Shown piece by piece: positions 34,948-44,271 of a stretch of DNA of 64,000 bases. The notes beneath the pieces are model-generated. The model had not been told where the DNA came from. It worked only from the letters and a program-made list of their open reading frames with translations, and did no database searches. Made by a program: the position numbers and the translations under genes. Source of the stretch: Lactimicrobium massiliense (GTDB lineage: Bacteria > Bacillota_I > Bacilli_A > Erysipelotrichales > Erysipelotrichaceae); assembly GCF_900343155.1 (NCBI RefSeq), contig NZ_OUNG01000002.1:186001-250000 (forward strand). Reading direction: 5' to 3'. Positions within the stretch are counted from its first letter, which is position 1; every line of letters starts with the position of its first letter.

Positions 34948-35278
34948 ATCATTATTAATATTAATATCTATACATTTGGGAGGCAATCTTACAAGTGTAT
35001 GGCGTGATCCCTAATGAGGGATGATCTGTCCACCTACATGTTCCGATTGTGTAACCCTCGGGATAAACAAATTCATGATAAATAAGCCAACTGCAACTAT
35101 TATAAACATAGCTGTTTCTGCTGATATTTGCGTCATATGCGGTGTAATGTGTCCATATATAACTGATTGTGAAAGACATGCATAATTTGAATAGCGCGCT
35201 ATGATGCAATAAGCATTTCTGATAATTTTGACTGAGTGCTATTCTTTTTCTGCAAGGAAAAGGAATGGTGATGCAGAA
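34948..35278. other. Intergenic region between divergent genes
   Basis: 330 bp, AT-rich in the right half. On the minus strand a frame ending at 34961 reads 'SWLIYHEFVYPEGYTIGTC' with spaced Cys and Trp residues. It may be the end of a lost small protein, but it has no start of its own. A perfect hairpin or promoter was not identified with confidence. Confidence 0.35.
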
Positions 35279-36646
35279 ATGACAGAAGCAGTGAAGAATA
35301 CAAAAAGAGGCAGGGAATTGTTTACAGACCGTGATCTGAAGCATCTGATTCTGCCGTTCCTGGGGGAACAGCTGCTTGTTTCCCTGGTGGGAATTGCAGA
35401 TGCCTTTATGGTGAGCTTTGCCGGTGAAGAGGCAGTGTCTGGCGTAACGCTGACCAACATGCTGGTGACGTTTTTCCTGTATGTTTTTACAGCCCTGGCA
35501 TCCGGCGGGGCAGTCGTAGTCAGCCAGTATATTGGCAAGGGCAGCCGGGAAGAGTCAAATGATGCGGCCAGTCAGCTGCTGATGGTATCTGGCGTGATAT
35601 CCGGCCTGTGCATGGTTCTGGTCCTGCTGTTCAACAGACCGCTGCTTTCACTGCTGTTTGGCAGGGTAGAACCAGGTGTCATGGCAGCCTGCGTTACGTA
35701 CCAGCGCATTGTGGCTCTGTCCTTTCTGCCATTAGGCATTTACAATGCCGGGGCTGCTGTCTGCCGCAGCATCGGCCGCACATCGATTACAATGAAGATC
35801 TCCATTCTGGCCAACATCATTAATGTTGTCGGAAATTCCATCGGCATCTTTGTCCTGCATGCAGGTGTTGCCGGCGTTGCCTGGCCGACCTTTCTGTCCC
35901 GTCTTTTCTCTGCAGTTGCCGTCACCATGATCTGCTTTCACAGGGAACTGCCGGTATATTATGAAAACAGGCATATCTTTGCTTTTGAAGGTGATATGGT
36001 CCACCGCATTCTTGGCATTGCCGTTCCCAACAGCATTGAAAACGGCATCTTCCAGCTGGTCAAAATCATTCTCAGTACCATCCCGACAATGTTTGGCACT
36101 GCCCAGGTAGCTGCCAATGGCATTGCCCAGACCATCTGGTCGCTTGCTGCTCTGATGGTCATTACCATGGGACCTGTCTATATTACGGTTATCGGACGGT
36201 GCATGGGTGCTGGTGATACTGAAGCAGCGGAGTATTACTTCCGCAGGCTTAATAAAATCACGGTTGTTTCTGCAGTTGCCTGGAATGCGGTGATTCTTGC
36301 ACTGACACCGCTGTTTATGAGAGTCTATCCGGTATCGGATGAAGTCAGGCACCTGGTTGTTATTCTGGTATTGATTCACAATCTGTTCAATGGCGCTGTC
36401 TGGCCATTTGGCGGTGCCCTGCCCAATGGTCTGCGGGCAGCCGGCGATGTGCGCTTCAATATGATTGTCTCCATCGCTTCGACAGTTCTGGTCAGATTTG
36501 TATTCTCCTGGGTGCTTGGCGTGCAGATGAAAATGGGTGTCATTGGCGTGGCGCTTGCCATGGCAATGGACTGGTGTGTGCGGGCTGTGATCTGCCTGTG
36601 GCGCTATAAGCAGGGTAAGTGGAAGACAATGACAGTGATACAATAA
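35279..36646 (+). CDS. MATE family efflux transporter (3 of 4)
   Basis: A 455-residue transporter with about twelve transmembrane helices. Motifs are 'LILPFLGEQLLVSLVGIADAFMVSFAGEEAVSGVTLTNML' and, in the second half, 'IAVPNSIENGIFQLVKIILSTIPTMFGTAQVAANGIAQTIWSLA'. The ATG at 35279 is taken as start because GGTGATG is close by and the upstream TTG frame (35228) lacks a ribosome site. The LysR gene starts 20 bases downstream on the same strand, so the two may be cotranscribed. Confidence 0.9.
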   Translation: MTEAVKNTKRGRELFTDRDLKHLILPFLGEQLLVSLVGIADAFMVSFAGEEAVSGVTLTNMLVTFFLYVFTALASGGAVVVSQYIGKGSREESNDAASQLLMVSGVISGLCMVLVLLFNRPLLSLLFGRVEPGVMAACVTYQRIVALSFLPLGIYNAGAAVCRSIGRTSITMKISILANIINVVGNSIGIFVLHAGVAGVAWPTFLSRLFSAVAVTMICFHRELPVYYENRHIFAFEGDMVHRILGIAVPNSIENGIFQLVKIILSTIPTMFGTAQVAANGIAQTIWSLAALMVITMGPVYITVIGRCMGAGDTEAAEYYFRRLNKITVVSAVAWNAVILALTPLFMRVYPVSDEVRHLVVILVLIHNLFNGAVWPFGGALPNGLRAAGDVRFNMIVSIASTVLVRFVFSWVLGVQMKMGVIGVALAMAMDWCVRAVICLWRYKQGKWKTMTVIQ

Positions 36647-36666
36647 GAAAAAGATGAGGTAGAAAA

Positions 36667-37572
36667 ATGGAACTGAGACTGCTGGAGTATTTCCTGATTA
36701 CTGCCCGCGAGCAGAGTATGAACAGGGCTGCGCAGGTCATTCATATCTCGCAGCCTTCACTGAGCCGGCAGATAGCCCAGCTGGAGAAGGAACTTGGCGT
36801 AACGCTGTTTGTGCGCAGCAGTCATGGCATCTGTCTGAGTGAAGAGGGCATTCTGCTGGAAAGAAGGGCACGGCAGATCCTGGATCTTGTGGATAAGACA
36901 CAGGAGGAGCTGCAGGACAGTGAAAGTCAGCTGGAGGGTACGATTGGGATCGGCTGTGGTGAGCTCAAGGCCATGAAGGAAGTGGCGCGGATGATGAAGG
37001 ACTTCCAGAAGGCGCATCCCCGTGTGAAATTTAACGTGTTTACAGGAAGTGCGGATGATGTCAGTGAGCGTCTGCAGCGCGGCCTGCTTGACATGGCAGT
37101 TCTGCTGAAACCGGTGGATCTGACAAAATATGCCTATATCCAGTTGAAAAGCGCGGAGCAGTGCGGAGTGCTGATGAAAACGGATGATCCGCTTGCCCGG
37201 AAAACTGACATTGAGGCAGCAGATCTGCTGCACAGGGAGCTGATCGTTCCATCCCGTCCGGAAGTGCTGAATGATCTGGAACACTGGTTTGGCAGGTATT
37301 ATCCGCAGATGCAGATCCGCTGTACAGACAACCTCGCTGTCAACAATGCCTATCTTGTGCAGGAAGGCGTCGGAATCTGCATCATGGTCAACAGCATCAC
37401 CGAGCTGCTGGATCCTTCTCTCTTTGTTTTCAGGCCATTGAAGCCGGCTTTGTGCCAGGGCTGTGTTCTGGTATGGCCGAAGGATCTGCCGCTGTCCCTT
37501 GCTGGCAGAAAGATGATTGCACAGCTGAAGGAACAGTACAACATGCAGGATCAGATTGAGGAAGCATCATAA
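36667..37572 (+). CDS. LysR family transcriptional regulator
   Basis: A 301-residue regulator: N-terminal winged helix-turn-helix ('EYFLITAREQSMNRAAQVIHISQPSLSRQIAQLEKELGVTLFVR') followed by a periplasmic-binding-protein-like effector domain from about residue 90. GATGAGGTAG precedes the ATG. It lies 19 bp upstream of the CMD-cupin gene on the same strand, rather than divergent as most LysR genes are, and a MATE pump lies just upstream, so it may control both neighbours. Confidence 0.92.
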   Translation: MELRLLEYFLITAREQSMNRAAQVIHISQPSLSRQIAQLEKELGVTLFVRSSHGICLSEEGILLERRARQILDLVDKTQEELQDSESQLEGTIGIGCGELKAMKEVARMMKDFQKAHPRVKFNVFTGSADDVSERLQRGLLDMAVLLKPVDLTKYAYIQLKSAEQCGVLMKTDDPLARKTDIEAADLLHRELIVPSRPEVLNDLEHWFGRYYPQMQIRCTDNLAVNNAYLVQEGVGICIMVNSITELLDPSLFVFRPLKPALCQGCVLVWPKDLPLSLAGRKMIAQLKEQYNMQDQIEEAS

Positions 37573-37591
37573 AAAAGGAGAGAATAGGAGT

Positions 37592-38338
37592 ATGGAAAAG
37601 ATTGTTCAGACAGCAGGCCGGGATGCTCTGGGGGAGTTTGCACCGGATTTTGCTCATTTTAATGATGATGTTCTGTTTGGCGAGGATTGGAACAATACCG
37701 ATATCGATGTCAAAACACGGTGTATTGTGACCGTGACGGCACTGATTTCCAGCGGGATTACGGACAGTTCGCTCGCCTATCATCTGCGCAATGCCAAAGC
37801 ACACGGTGTTACCAGAAAGGAAATTGCGGCCATCATTACGCATATTGCCTTCTATGCCGGCTGGCCAAAGGCATGGGCAGCTTTCACGATTGCCAAGACA
37901 GTATGGGAAGAGGAAGCAGAGGAGGACAAAGATGCCTTCCAGAATGAGATCTTCTTTCCGATCGGAGAACCGAATGCTTTGTCAGCGTATTTCTCTGGCA
38001 GAAGCTGGCTGTCAACGATCTGTGAGAAGCCGTTTGCAATCATAAATGTTACGTTTGAGCCAGGCTGCCGCAACAACTGGCATATCCATCATGCAAAGCA
38101 GGGCGGCGGCCAGATCCTGATCTGTGTCGGAGGATCCGGCTGGTATCAGGAATGGGGAAAGGATGCCGTACAGTTGAAACCTGGCACGGTGATCACTATT
38201 GCCCCGGGAGTCAAGCACTGGCATGGCGCTGCCAGAGACAGCTGGATGGCCCATCTTGCCATTGAAGTGCCAGGCGTGGAAACTTCCAATGAGTGGTGTG
38301 AGCCTGTCAGTGAGGAACAGTACAGCCATCTGAAATAA
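37592..38338 (+). CDS. Carboxymuconolactone decarboxylase-cupin fusion
   Basis: A 248-residue two-domain protein. Residues 1-110 are a CMD/AhpD-like domain ('DIDVKTRCIVTVTALISSGITDSSLAYHLRNAKAHGVTRKEIAAIITHIAFYAGWPKA'). It lacks the AhpD CxxC pair, so redox activity is unlikely. Residues 120-245 are a cupin ('FEPGCRNNWHIHHAKQGGGQILICVGGSGWYQEWG', 'PGTVITIAPGVKHWHGA') with the metal-binding His and Gln/Glu set. This fusion is common in Firmicutes beside LysR regulators; its substrate is unknown. An AAAGGAGAGAATAGGAG site precedes the ATG at 37592. Confidence 0.88.
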   Translation: MEKIVQTAGRDALGEFAPDFAHFNDDVLFGEDWNNTDIDVKTRCIVTVTALISSGITDSSLAYHLRNAKAHGVTRKEIAAIITHIAFYAGWPKAWAAFTIAKTVWEEEAEEDKDAFQNEIFFPIGEPNALSAYFSGRSWLSTICEKPFAIINVTFEPGCRNNWHIHHAKQGGGQILICVGGSGWYQEWGKDAVQLKPGTVITIAPGVKHWHGAARDSWMAHLAIEVPGVETSNEWCEPVSEEQYSHLK

Positions 38339-38350
38339 ACAGAAACAAAT

Positions 38351-38376
38351 GCAGCGGCGAAGTGCCGCTGTTTTTC
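38351..38376 (+). terminator. Terminator after CMD-cupin gene
   Basis: GCAGCGGC/GCCGCTG(T) with loop GAAGT, followed by TTTTT. Confidence 0.85.
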
Positions 38377-38389
38377 GTGGGCATTCTGT

Positions 38390-38419
38390 TTGGTTAAAAA
38401 TGGCTTACCTGCGTATAAT
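38390..38419 (+). promoter_or_regulatory. Putative sigma-A promoter of the TrxR-like gene
   Basis: TTGGTT, 18 bp spacer, perfect TATAAT, 24 bases before the start codon. Confidence 0.65.
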
Positions 38420-38443
38420 GTGAAAACAACGGAGGTTTACGAT

Positions 38444-39310
38444 ATGGAAAATCGTTATGATATTGCCGTGATCGGCACTGGGCCGGCCGGTTTGGAGGCT
38501 GCCATTACAGCAAAAGTCCGCAACAAGAACATTGTACTGTTTGGCTCCCATGATCTCTCAAATAAGATGCAGGTTGTCAAGCATCCGATTCTGAACTATC
38601 TTGGTCTGCCGTCGGTGACAGGAGAGCAGATGGCTGCTGCCTTTAACAAGCAGCTGGAAGAGCTTGGCATCACCATCACCGAAAAGCGAGTGACAAGTGT
38701 GTATGCAATGGGTGACTACTTCACTTTGCAGCTGGATGACAACACGATGGCAGAGGCCAGTACGGTCATCCTGGCAACAGGTGTGGTTGCCGGCAAGCCG
38801 TATCCTGGTGAAGAGAAGTTCCTTGGCAGAGGTGTCAGCTATTGTGCAACGTGTGATGCGCCTTTATATAAAGGAAAGGATGTTGCGGTCATCGGCGGTT
38901 CAAAGAAAGAAGAAGCTGAGGCAGACTTCCTTGGTGAAGTGTGCTCCAGTGTAACGTACTTCCCGCTGTACAAGGATGAACCAGAATTCAAGAACAATGT
39001 CAAAGTTGTCAGAGAAATGCCGAAGGAAATCCGCGGTGAAAAGAAGACAGAGGCGCTTGTTACATCCGGTGGTGAATATCCGGTGGATTGTGTATTCATT
39101 CTGCGTGAGGCACAGTTCCCTGGCCAGCTTGTCCCGGGTCTTGAGACCGATGGCAATGCAGTCAAGGTAGACCTGCAGATGAAAACAAACATCCCGGGTC
39201 TGTTTGCGGCTGGTGATATTGCCGGACGCCCTTACCAGTACATCAAGAGTGCCGGTCAGGGCAATATTGCTGCTCTGTCTGCGGTGGATTACCTTGCAGC
39301 AAAGAAGTAA
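38444..39310 (+). CDS. Thioredoxin reductase-like flavoprotein lacking the NADPH motif
   Basis: A 288-residue flavoprotein of the TrxB fold. The FAD-binding start 'IAVIGTGPAGLEAAITA' and the C-terminal 'TNIPGLFAAGDIAGRPYQYIKSAGQGNIAA' are normal, and the redox-active disulfide is in 'VSYCATCDAPLYKG'. In TrxB the second nucleotide site reads GGGDSA/HRRDxxR. Here it reads 'VAVIGGSKKEEAEADFLGEV' and 'TYFPLYKDEPEF', so both the glycine motif and the arginine-rich 2'-phosphate site are missing. This resembles the ferredoxin-dependent (FFTR-type) reductases known from Clostridium. Electron donor is therefore uncertain. GGAGG precedes the ATG. Confidence 0.85.
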   Translation: MENRYDIAVIGTGPAGLEAAITAKVRNKNIVLFGSHDLSNKMQVVKHPILNYLGLPSVTGEQMAAAFNKQLEELGITITEKRVTSVYAMGDYFTLQLDDNTMAEASTVILATGVVAGKPYPGEEKFLGRGVSYCATCDAPLYKGKDVAVIGGSKKEEAEADFLGEVCSSVTYFPLYKDEPEFKNNVKVVREMPKEIRGEKKTEALVTSGGEYPVDCVFILREAQFPGQLVPGLETDGNAVKVDLQMKTNIPGLFAAGDIAGRPYQYIKSAGQGNIAALSAVDYLAAKK

Positions 39311-39335
39311 ATCGCTTCCTGACAATGTTGTGACG

Positions 39336-39368
39336 AAGGACAGAAGATGAATTCCTCTGTCCTTTTTG
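39336..39368 (+). terminator. Terminator after the TrxR-like gene
   Basis: AAGGACAGA/TCTGTCCTT with an 11-base loop and T run. Confidence 0.75.
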
Positions 39369-39673
39369 TTTAGCCTCAGATGAGGAAGAAGCTATGTAAA
39401 TGATACGCTTGGTGATTGTGAAATAGCTCTTGGGAGTCGATAACAACTTGCGTCTTTTTTCGATAGTACATCAATCTTACAAAATGTGTGTGATCGAATT
39501 ACAGATAGTGATAATCTTCGGATATTCAAATCCACTGGACAATTACTGTTAACAAATAGAATACAAACAAATGCTGTTCAATAGAATCTGTCGATGAAAT
39601 GATCTAGTGTCGATATTGACGCAGCGGCGGTGGATTGTGACGCAAAAAGGACTACAAAAATGGAAAAAGAAAA
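39369..39673 (+). other. Intergenic leader of the PTS operon
   Basis: About 305 AT-rich bases with no gene. I found no -24/-12 (TGGCAC-N5-TTGC) sigma-54 element, although LevR relatives normally activate such promoters. TGGACA (near 39537) followed by AT-rich sequence is a weak sigma-A candidate. The promoter remains unassigned. Confidence 0.35.
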
Positions 39674-42343
39674 ATGGTAACTAAAATGAAAAATGTAATC
39701 GAGATCAGTATGAACACGAAAAACCAAATCGCAGAATATCTTAACAAGAAGACAAAAGAACTTGATATGCAGGATTTCAATGCTTTCACAACAAACATGA
39801 TTGCTGAGGAAATGCATATTTCACGCACAATTGCATCCCAGTATCTGAATCAGCTTGTTGAAGAAGGTTGCGCATTCAAAGTGAAATCCAGACCGGTTTA
39901 TTTCTTCAATACGCGTGTAATTGAAGAAAAATACCGGGTTCCAGTAAAGAAAATGGATTTTCTGGATATCAGTGACATGGTTGCTTATCTGAGCACCAGC
40001 GACCGTATCCCAAATGTCTTTGAAAAGCTTATTGGATATGATGGATCCTTGCGTCGTGCCATTCGTCAGAGTATCGAGGTTTTCAACTATCCGCCAGCTG
40101 GGCTTCCTCTTCTGATCTATGGAAATGAAGGCTGCGGAAAGAAGACATTAGCTGAGATGATCTGTAGACAGTCAAAGCTTGGCTCAGGTATCCTGCATCG
40201 GGATTGTGAAGTGATCCTGGTTGAATTGAGCAAGGATCCCAGCAGTTCAGTCAATGCCAGAAAACTGCTGCAGCAGCGTATGGACCGTGAGACCGTCTTC
40301 ATCATCCAGCATATTGAGAATGTCAGCAATGAACTGCTGAAGTATGTATTCACTTATTGTGAATCAGCAGTCAATCGCAAATTACATTTTCTTTTTCTCA
40401 GTAATGAAAAACCAGGTGATTATCTGAATAACGAATTTGCGAGATGTATTCCTGTTTCCGTTCATCTTCATGATTTTGATGAACGTCCCAAGGAAGAAAG
40501 AGAAGGAATTGTTGTCAATCTGTTTCAAAAGGAGGCAGCAAAATTCAAAGCGTCCATTGAGATTTCCAGTAATGTTCTCCGCATTTTAGCTGCTGCAAGT
40601 TTCGATGACAACATTGTTGGTCTTGCCAAAGTTATCCGACTGACTTGTGCCAAAGCATCCAGTGGCATGCAGGACGGCAGGATTCGCATCCATACATATG
40701 ATCTTCCAGATAGACAGCTTGAAAAGATTGAAATCTCAGACAGGAATGTGGAGTACCTTGACTGCAGCCAGTACAAGGTTGGCAGTGAGGTTGATCAGTA
40801 TCTTGAATTATTCAACATCATTCTCCAGACTTGCAAAATGGGGAGCAAAACCGACATCAGCAAAGCATTCAAGGAGATCTATACAACCATCGGTGAGGAT
40901 CTGATTGTAACAAACTCAAATTCTGACAGAGCACTTCAGGGTATGGAAGTCACCATGATGAATATTGTGAATGTGATTGCCCAAAAACACTTCATCAATA
41001 TTCCGGGGAATTTCAGTTTTCTGATTGCCAAGCTGCTTTATATATACAACGAGTACAAGAGCAGATTCTCACACTGGGCAGAAGAAAATCGCGAGCTCAT
41101 TAAAGCGGCAAAAGAAACAATGCGTCGTGAATATGTCAGTGAGTCAATGATCATGGATGAAATCAACTCACTCGCAGTAACAAATCTGGAGACGGGGCTT
41201 CCAGATATTGTCAGTATCATCATGTCACTGTTGCTATCCCGCTACAATACAGACCTGAATCGGAATAAGATCTTTGGCATTATTATCTGCCATGGCTATT
41301 CAACAGCCACATCCATTGCATCTGCAGTGAATTCCCTGATTGGCAGTTATGTGTTTGATTCCATCGATATGCCAATTAATACAACGGTTGATGAAATCAG
41401 GGATATCCTGCGGGAAAAACTGACCAGAATCAATTCCTATGCCGATGTCGTGATTCTTGTCGACATGGGAAGTCTCGAAGAAATTGTCCAGAATAACGAA
41501 TTTATCGGAAACAGAAACGTTGGCATCATCAACAATGTTTCTACCAAGATGGCGCTGTCCATCGGCTACAAGATTAAATCCGGGTGTTCGATCGAAGCTG
41601 TATTTGATCAGGCGGACCAGGATTACAAAGTCGAGTATGCGATTGTAAAGGCACGCCAGCGCGACATGATTCTCTTTACCAGTGAGAGCGGACTGCAGAC
41701 ATCACAAAGAATGGTGAATCTGTTCAGGGACTCACTTCCACGGGAAATACCGGTTGAGTTTCTCATTGTCCCATTTGAAAAAATGATGGAAGGAAACATC
41801 GCCGATATTGTCAATTCCGGAAATGTCCTGATGATCATCGGTACCGAAGATCCGGGCCTGACAGTGGCACCGTTTATTCCCCTTGAAAGCCTTGTGGCAA
41901 CATCAAACCTTGATCTTATCAGTCACAAATTATCTGGTTATCTTGATGAAGCTAGTGTTCAGCAGCTTACCTTCAACATCAGGAGAAATTTTACCTTGAT
42001 CAATATCGTAAATTATCTGACGATTCTGAATCCGAAGCCGCTGCTGGATGCCATTACTGAATCTGTAGAAATTCTGCAGCAGAAAATGAATATCAGGCTG
42101 GATGGGAAGAGACTTGTAGGAATTTATATCCACGTTTGTATACTTGTTGAACGACTTGTAACAAAGACCGGACTGATTGAACACGACAATGCAACAGCAG
42201 AATTTGTCTCTCAGCATTCCGATTTTATTCAAAAGGCAAAAGAGAGTTTCAGTCAGGTGGAGCAGCATTACAACATTATGATCCCGGAAGCTGAAATGAA
42301 GTATCTATATGCATTCTTAAGCAAAGAAAATCGTGAGGATTAA
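39674..42343 (+). CDS. LevR-like PTS-responsive transcriptional regulator
   Basis: An 889-residue regulator in the LevR/GfrR layout: N-terminal HTH (about 15-80), AAA+ region (about 105-330), PRD1 (about 380-480), EIIA-Man-like domain with phosphorylatable His540 in 'IIICHGYSTATSIA', an EIIB-like stretch, and PRD2 (about 790-885, 'LVGIYIHVCILVERLV'). The AAA+ domain keeps a Walker A ('GNEGCGKKT', 150-158), but Walker B has become 'TVFIIQHIENV' and no GAFTGA loop is visible, so sigma-54 activation looks lost. Phosphorylation by HPr and the cognate EIIB would tune activity. The start codon is ambiguous (39674, 39686 or 39710) and no strong ribosome site is present. It is cotranscribed with the PTS genes, two bases upstream of EIIA. 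Confidence 0.85.
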   Translation: MVTKMKNVIEISMNTKNQIAEYLNKKTKELDMQDFNAFTTNMIAEEMHISRTIASQYLNQLVEEGCAFKVKSRPVYFFNTRVIEEKYRVPVKKMDFLDISDMVAYLSTSDRIPNVFEKLIGYDGSLRRAIRQSIEVFNYPPAGLPLLIYGNEGCGKKTLAEMICRQSKLGSGILHRDCEVILVELSKDPSSSVNARKLLQQRMDRETVFIIQHIENVSNELLKYVFTYCESAVNRKLHFLFLSNEKPGDYLNNEFARCIPVSVHLHDFDERPKEEREGIVVNLFQKEAAKFKASIEISSNVLRILAAASFDDNIVGLAKVIRLTCAKASSGMQDGRIRIHTYDLPDRQLEKIEISDRNVEYLDCSQYKVGSEVDQYLELFNIILQTCKMGSKTDISKAFKEIYTTIGEDLIVTNSNSDRALQGMEVTMMNIVNVIAQKHFINIPGNFSFLIAKLLYIYNEYKSRFSHWAEENRELIKAAKETMRREYVSESMIMDEINSLAVTNLETGLPDIVSIIMSLLLSRYNTDLNRNKIFGIIICHGYSTATSIASAVNSLIGSYVFDSIDMPINTTVDEIRDILREKLTRINSYADVVILVDMGSLEEIVQNNEFIGNRNVGIINNVSTKMALSIGYKIKSGCSIEAVFDQADQDYKVEYAIVKARQRDMILFTSESGLQTSQRMVNLFRDSLPREIPVEFLIVPFEKMMEGNIADIVNSGNVLMIIGTEDPGLTVAPFIPLESLVATSNLDLISHKLSGYLDEASVQQLTFNIRRNFTLINIVNYLTILNPKPLLDAITESVEILQQKMNIRLDGKRLVGIYIHVCILVERLVTKTGLIEHDNATAEFVSQHSDFIQKAKESFSQVEQHYNIMIPEAEMKYLYAFLSKENRED

Positions 42344-42345
42344 CC

Positions 42346-42762
42346 ATGAAGGAAAGAAAGATCATTATTGCAACGCATGGAACATTGGCGGATGGATTCT
42401 GTTCTGCGCTAAAGATCATCACCGGTGCCACAAACATTCAAACATTGTGCTGTTATTTAATGCCGGATTTCAATCTGGAAAAGGCAATTGATGAACTCTT
42501 TGCAGACTATGATCCGAAAAAAGAAGAAGTGTTTGTATTTACAGATTTGCTTGGTGGATCGGTCAACAACGGCTTTATCAAAGCAATGAAAAACAAGGAT
42601 TTTCATCTCATCACAAATTCAAGTCTGGGACTGTTAATTGATTTTATCGTAACAAATGAAAGTGTTGAAGATCTCAAAAAGAAATTGTCTTCATCCCAAT
42701 TTCAGGCGATTTATTGCAATGACGTGATTAGTAACTGTACAGGAATTGATGAGGATATCTAG
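42346..42762 (+). CDS. PTS mannose-class EIIA component
   Basis: A 138-residue EIIA of the mannose-sorbose PTS class. It receives phosphate from HPr on His11 ('IIIATHGTLADGFCSAL') and passes it to EIIB. 'EVFVFTDLLGGSVNNGF' is the family's conserved second motif. It starts two bases after the regulator stop, with GAGG eight bases upstream. It is the first of four PTS subunits in the order A-B-C-D, as in man, lev and gfr operons. Confidence 0.93.
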   Translation: MKERKIIIATHGTLADGFCSALKIITGATNIQTLCCYLMPDFNLEKAIDELFADYDPKKEEVFVFTDLLGGSVNNGFIKAMKNKDFHLITNSSLGLLIDFIVTNESVEDLKKKLSSSQFQAIYCNDVISNCTGIDEDI

Positions 42763-42776
42763 AAAGGAGGAAGGAC

Positions 42777-43241
42777 ATGATAAAAGCAGTAAGAATCGAT
42801 CATCGTCTTGTTCATGGACAGGTGGCTTTTTCGTGGACGCACTATCTTGGCGCAACAAGAATCATTGTCATTGATGATAAAGCAGCGTCAGATGATTTTC
42901 AAAAAATGGCTCTGAAAATGTCTAAGCCAGCAGGATGCAAATTAAACGTCTTCTCAGTTGAAAAGGCACTGGAAAATGCAGCCAAAATTGATTCTCTTTC
43001 CGACATTGTGTTCATTGTCTTTGGTCAGACGCATGATGCTGCGCGCTACATTACTGCTCATCCGACATGCAAGGAATTGAATGTCGGAGGAACTGTAAAG
43101 AAGCCTGGATCAAAAGTCTTTTCTGAAGTTGTTTACCTTACCCCGGAAGAGCAGAACGACCTCAAGCAGATTGAAAAGACCGGATGCAAGCTGTTTATGC
43201 AACAGCTCCCGACAACCAGACGCGAAGATCTTGTGCTGTAA
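42777..43241 (+). CDS. PTS mannose-class EIIB component
   Basis: A 154-residue EIIB subunit. The phosphorylated His13 is in 'VRIDHRLVHGQVAFSWTHYL', the hallmark of the mannose-class IIB fold; 'GGTVKKPGSKVF' is also conserved. It transfers phosphate from EIIA to the incoming substrate bound by EIIC/EIID. A strong AAAGGAGGAAGG site precedes the ATG. Confidence 0.93.
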   Translation: MIKAVRIDHRLVHGQVAFSWTHYLGATRIIVIDDKAASDDFQKMALKMSKPAGCKLNVFSVEKALENAAKIDSLSDIVFIVFGQTHDAARYITAHPTCKELNVGGTVKKPGSKVFSEVVYLTPEEQNDLKQIEKTGCKLFMQQLPTTRREDLVL

Positions 43242-43270
43242 CATCACAATCAGAAAATGGAGGTGAAAAT

Positions 43271-44071
43271 ATGCATTTAGTTCAATCTTTGATTGTGACT
43301 CTCATTTCCGTCCTCATGATTCTGGATTCCCGAATGCTGGGAAGACTGAACTTTGAGCGACCATTAATCACCTGCTCAATCTGCGGTCTGCTGCTTGGCA
43401 ATATCAAGGTAGGACTGACGGTTGGCGCACAGATGGAGCTTGCGACACTTGGCATGATGTCCATTGGTGCATCCGGAATCGATATGAATATGGGTTCTCT
43501 GGTTGGCTGTGCCATTTGTATTATGACAGGTGCTGATATTGAAACAGCAATCACAATTGCTGTCCCGATGACACTGCTTGCTACCGTCTTGGGTACAGTT
43601 TCCAGTATCATTCGTATTCAGTTTGCCCATATGTGCGATGCGGCGGTAGACAAGGGCGACTTTGCCAAAGCAAAGCGTGTGGATATTGTATATGGTCCTG
43701 TGCTATATGTCCTGTTCACAATTATCCCGGTCTTCTTGTCAGTGTATTTTGGCGCAGGTGTCGTTCAGTCTATTGCCGAAATTGTGCCTTCGTGGGTGAC
43801 AAGCGGCGTATCCTTAGGCGCTAATATAATTGCTTTCTATGGATTTGCAATGCTTCTGTCAACGATGGTTAACAGGAATACAGTGGTTTACTTTTTTGCC
43901 GGCTTCTTGCTGGCAGCCTATTCGGGAATGAGTCTGACTGGACTTGCTTTGGTAGGTATTGTGCTGGCTGTTATTCTCTACACAGTGAAATACGTTGGAT
44001 CTTCGAACGGGCCCAGTGTTAAAAAGACAGCGGATGCATCGATCGATGATTTGGAAAATCTTGATAATTAA
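43271..44071 (+). CDS. PTS mannose-class EIIC permease component
   Basis: A 266-residue integral membrane subunit with about seven helices, forming the translocation channel with EIID. Typical is 'RPLITCSICGLLLGNIKVGLTVGAQMELATLGMMSIGASG'. The ATG at 43271 follows AATGGAGGTG; an upstream frame overlapping EIIB (43184) is rejected. The gene ends eleven bases before the original EIID start region, where an IS21 element has inserted. Confidence 0.93.
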   Translation: MHLVQSLIVTLISVLMILDSRMLGRLNFERPLITCSICGLLLGNIKVGLTVGAQMELATLGMMSIGASGIDMNMGSLVGCAICIMTGADIETAITIAVPMTLLATVLGTVSSIIRIQFAHMCDAAVDKGDFAKAKRVDIVYGPVLYVLFTIIPVFLSVYFGAGVVQSIAEIVPSWVTSGVSLGANIIAFYGFAMLLSTMVNRNTVVYFFAGFLLAAYSGMSLTGLALVGIVLAVILYTVKYVGSSNGPSVKKTADASIDDLENLDN

Positions 44072-44081
44072 AGGAGGACGA

Positions 44082-44085
44082 TATG
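44082..44085 (+). repeat. Left TATG target duplication of IS21 element
   Basis: TATG here and at 46796-46799 flank the IS21-like element. The left copy is preceded by AAAGGAGGACGA, the original EIID ribosome site, and contains the original ATG position. Confidence 0.8.
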
Positions 44086-44271
44086 TTGCAAACGGCGGTA
44101 CGTTGGACCCAGTGAACCGGAAATTTTGGACCCGGTCTTCCGGATCTATCGGTACCGCCTTTTTTTGTGGCGAAGAAGCGTAAACTTCGAAGCGTCTCTT
44201 TTCTGACTAAGATGAAGCTGTACGGAAAGCAACGTGCAGCTTTTTCGTACGTCAAAGGAGGTGCTTTAAGC

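Noticed and set aside
34961..35160. Minus-strand peptide with regularly spaced Cys and Trp ('SWLIYHEFVYPEGYTIGTC')
   Set aside because: Looks protein-like, but the only upstream start lies in the opposite strand of the MATE gene and there is no ribosome site. I could not assign a family.
39369..39673. Search for a sigma-54 (-24/-12) promoter before the LevR-like operon
   Set aside because: No TGGC-N8-TGC element with correct spacing was found; the regulator also lacks the motifs for sigma-54.
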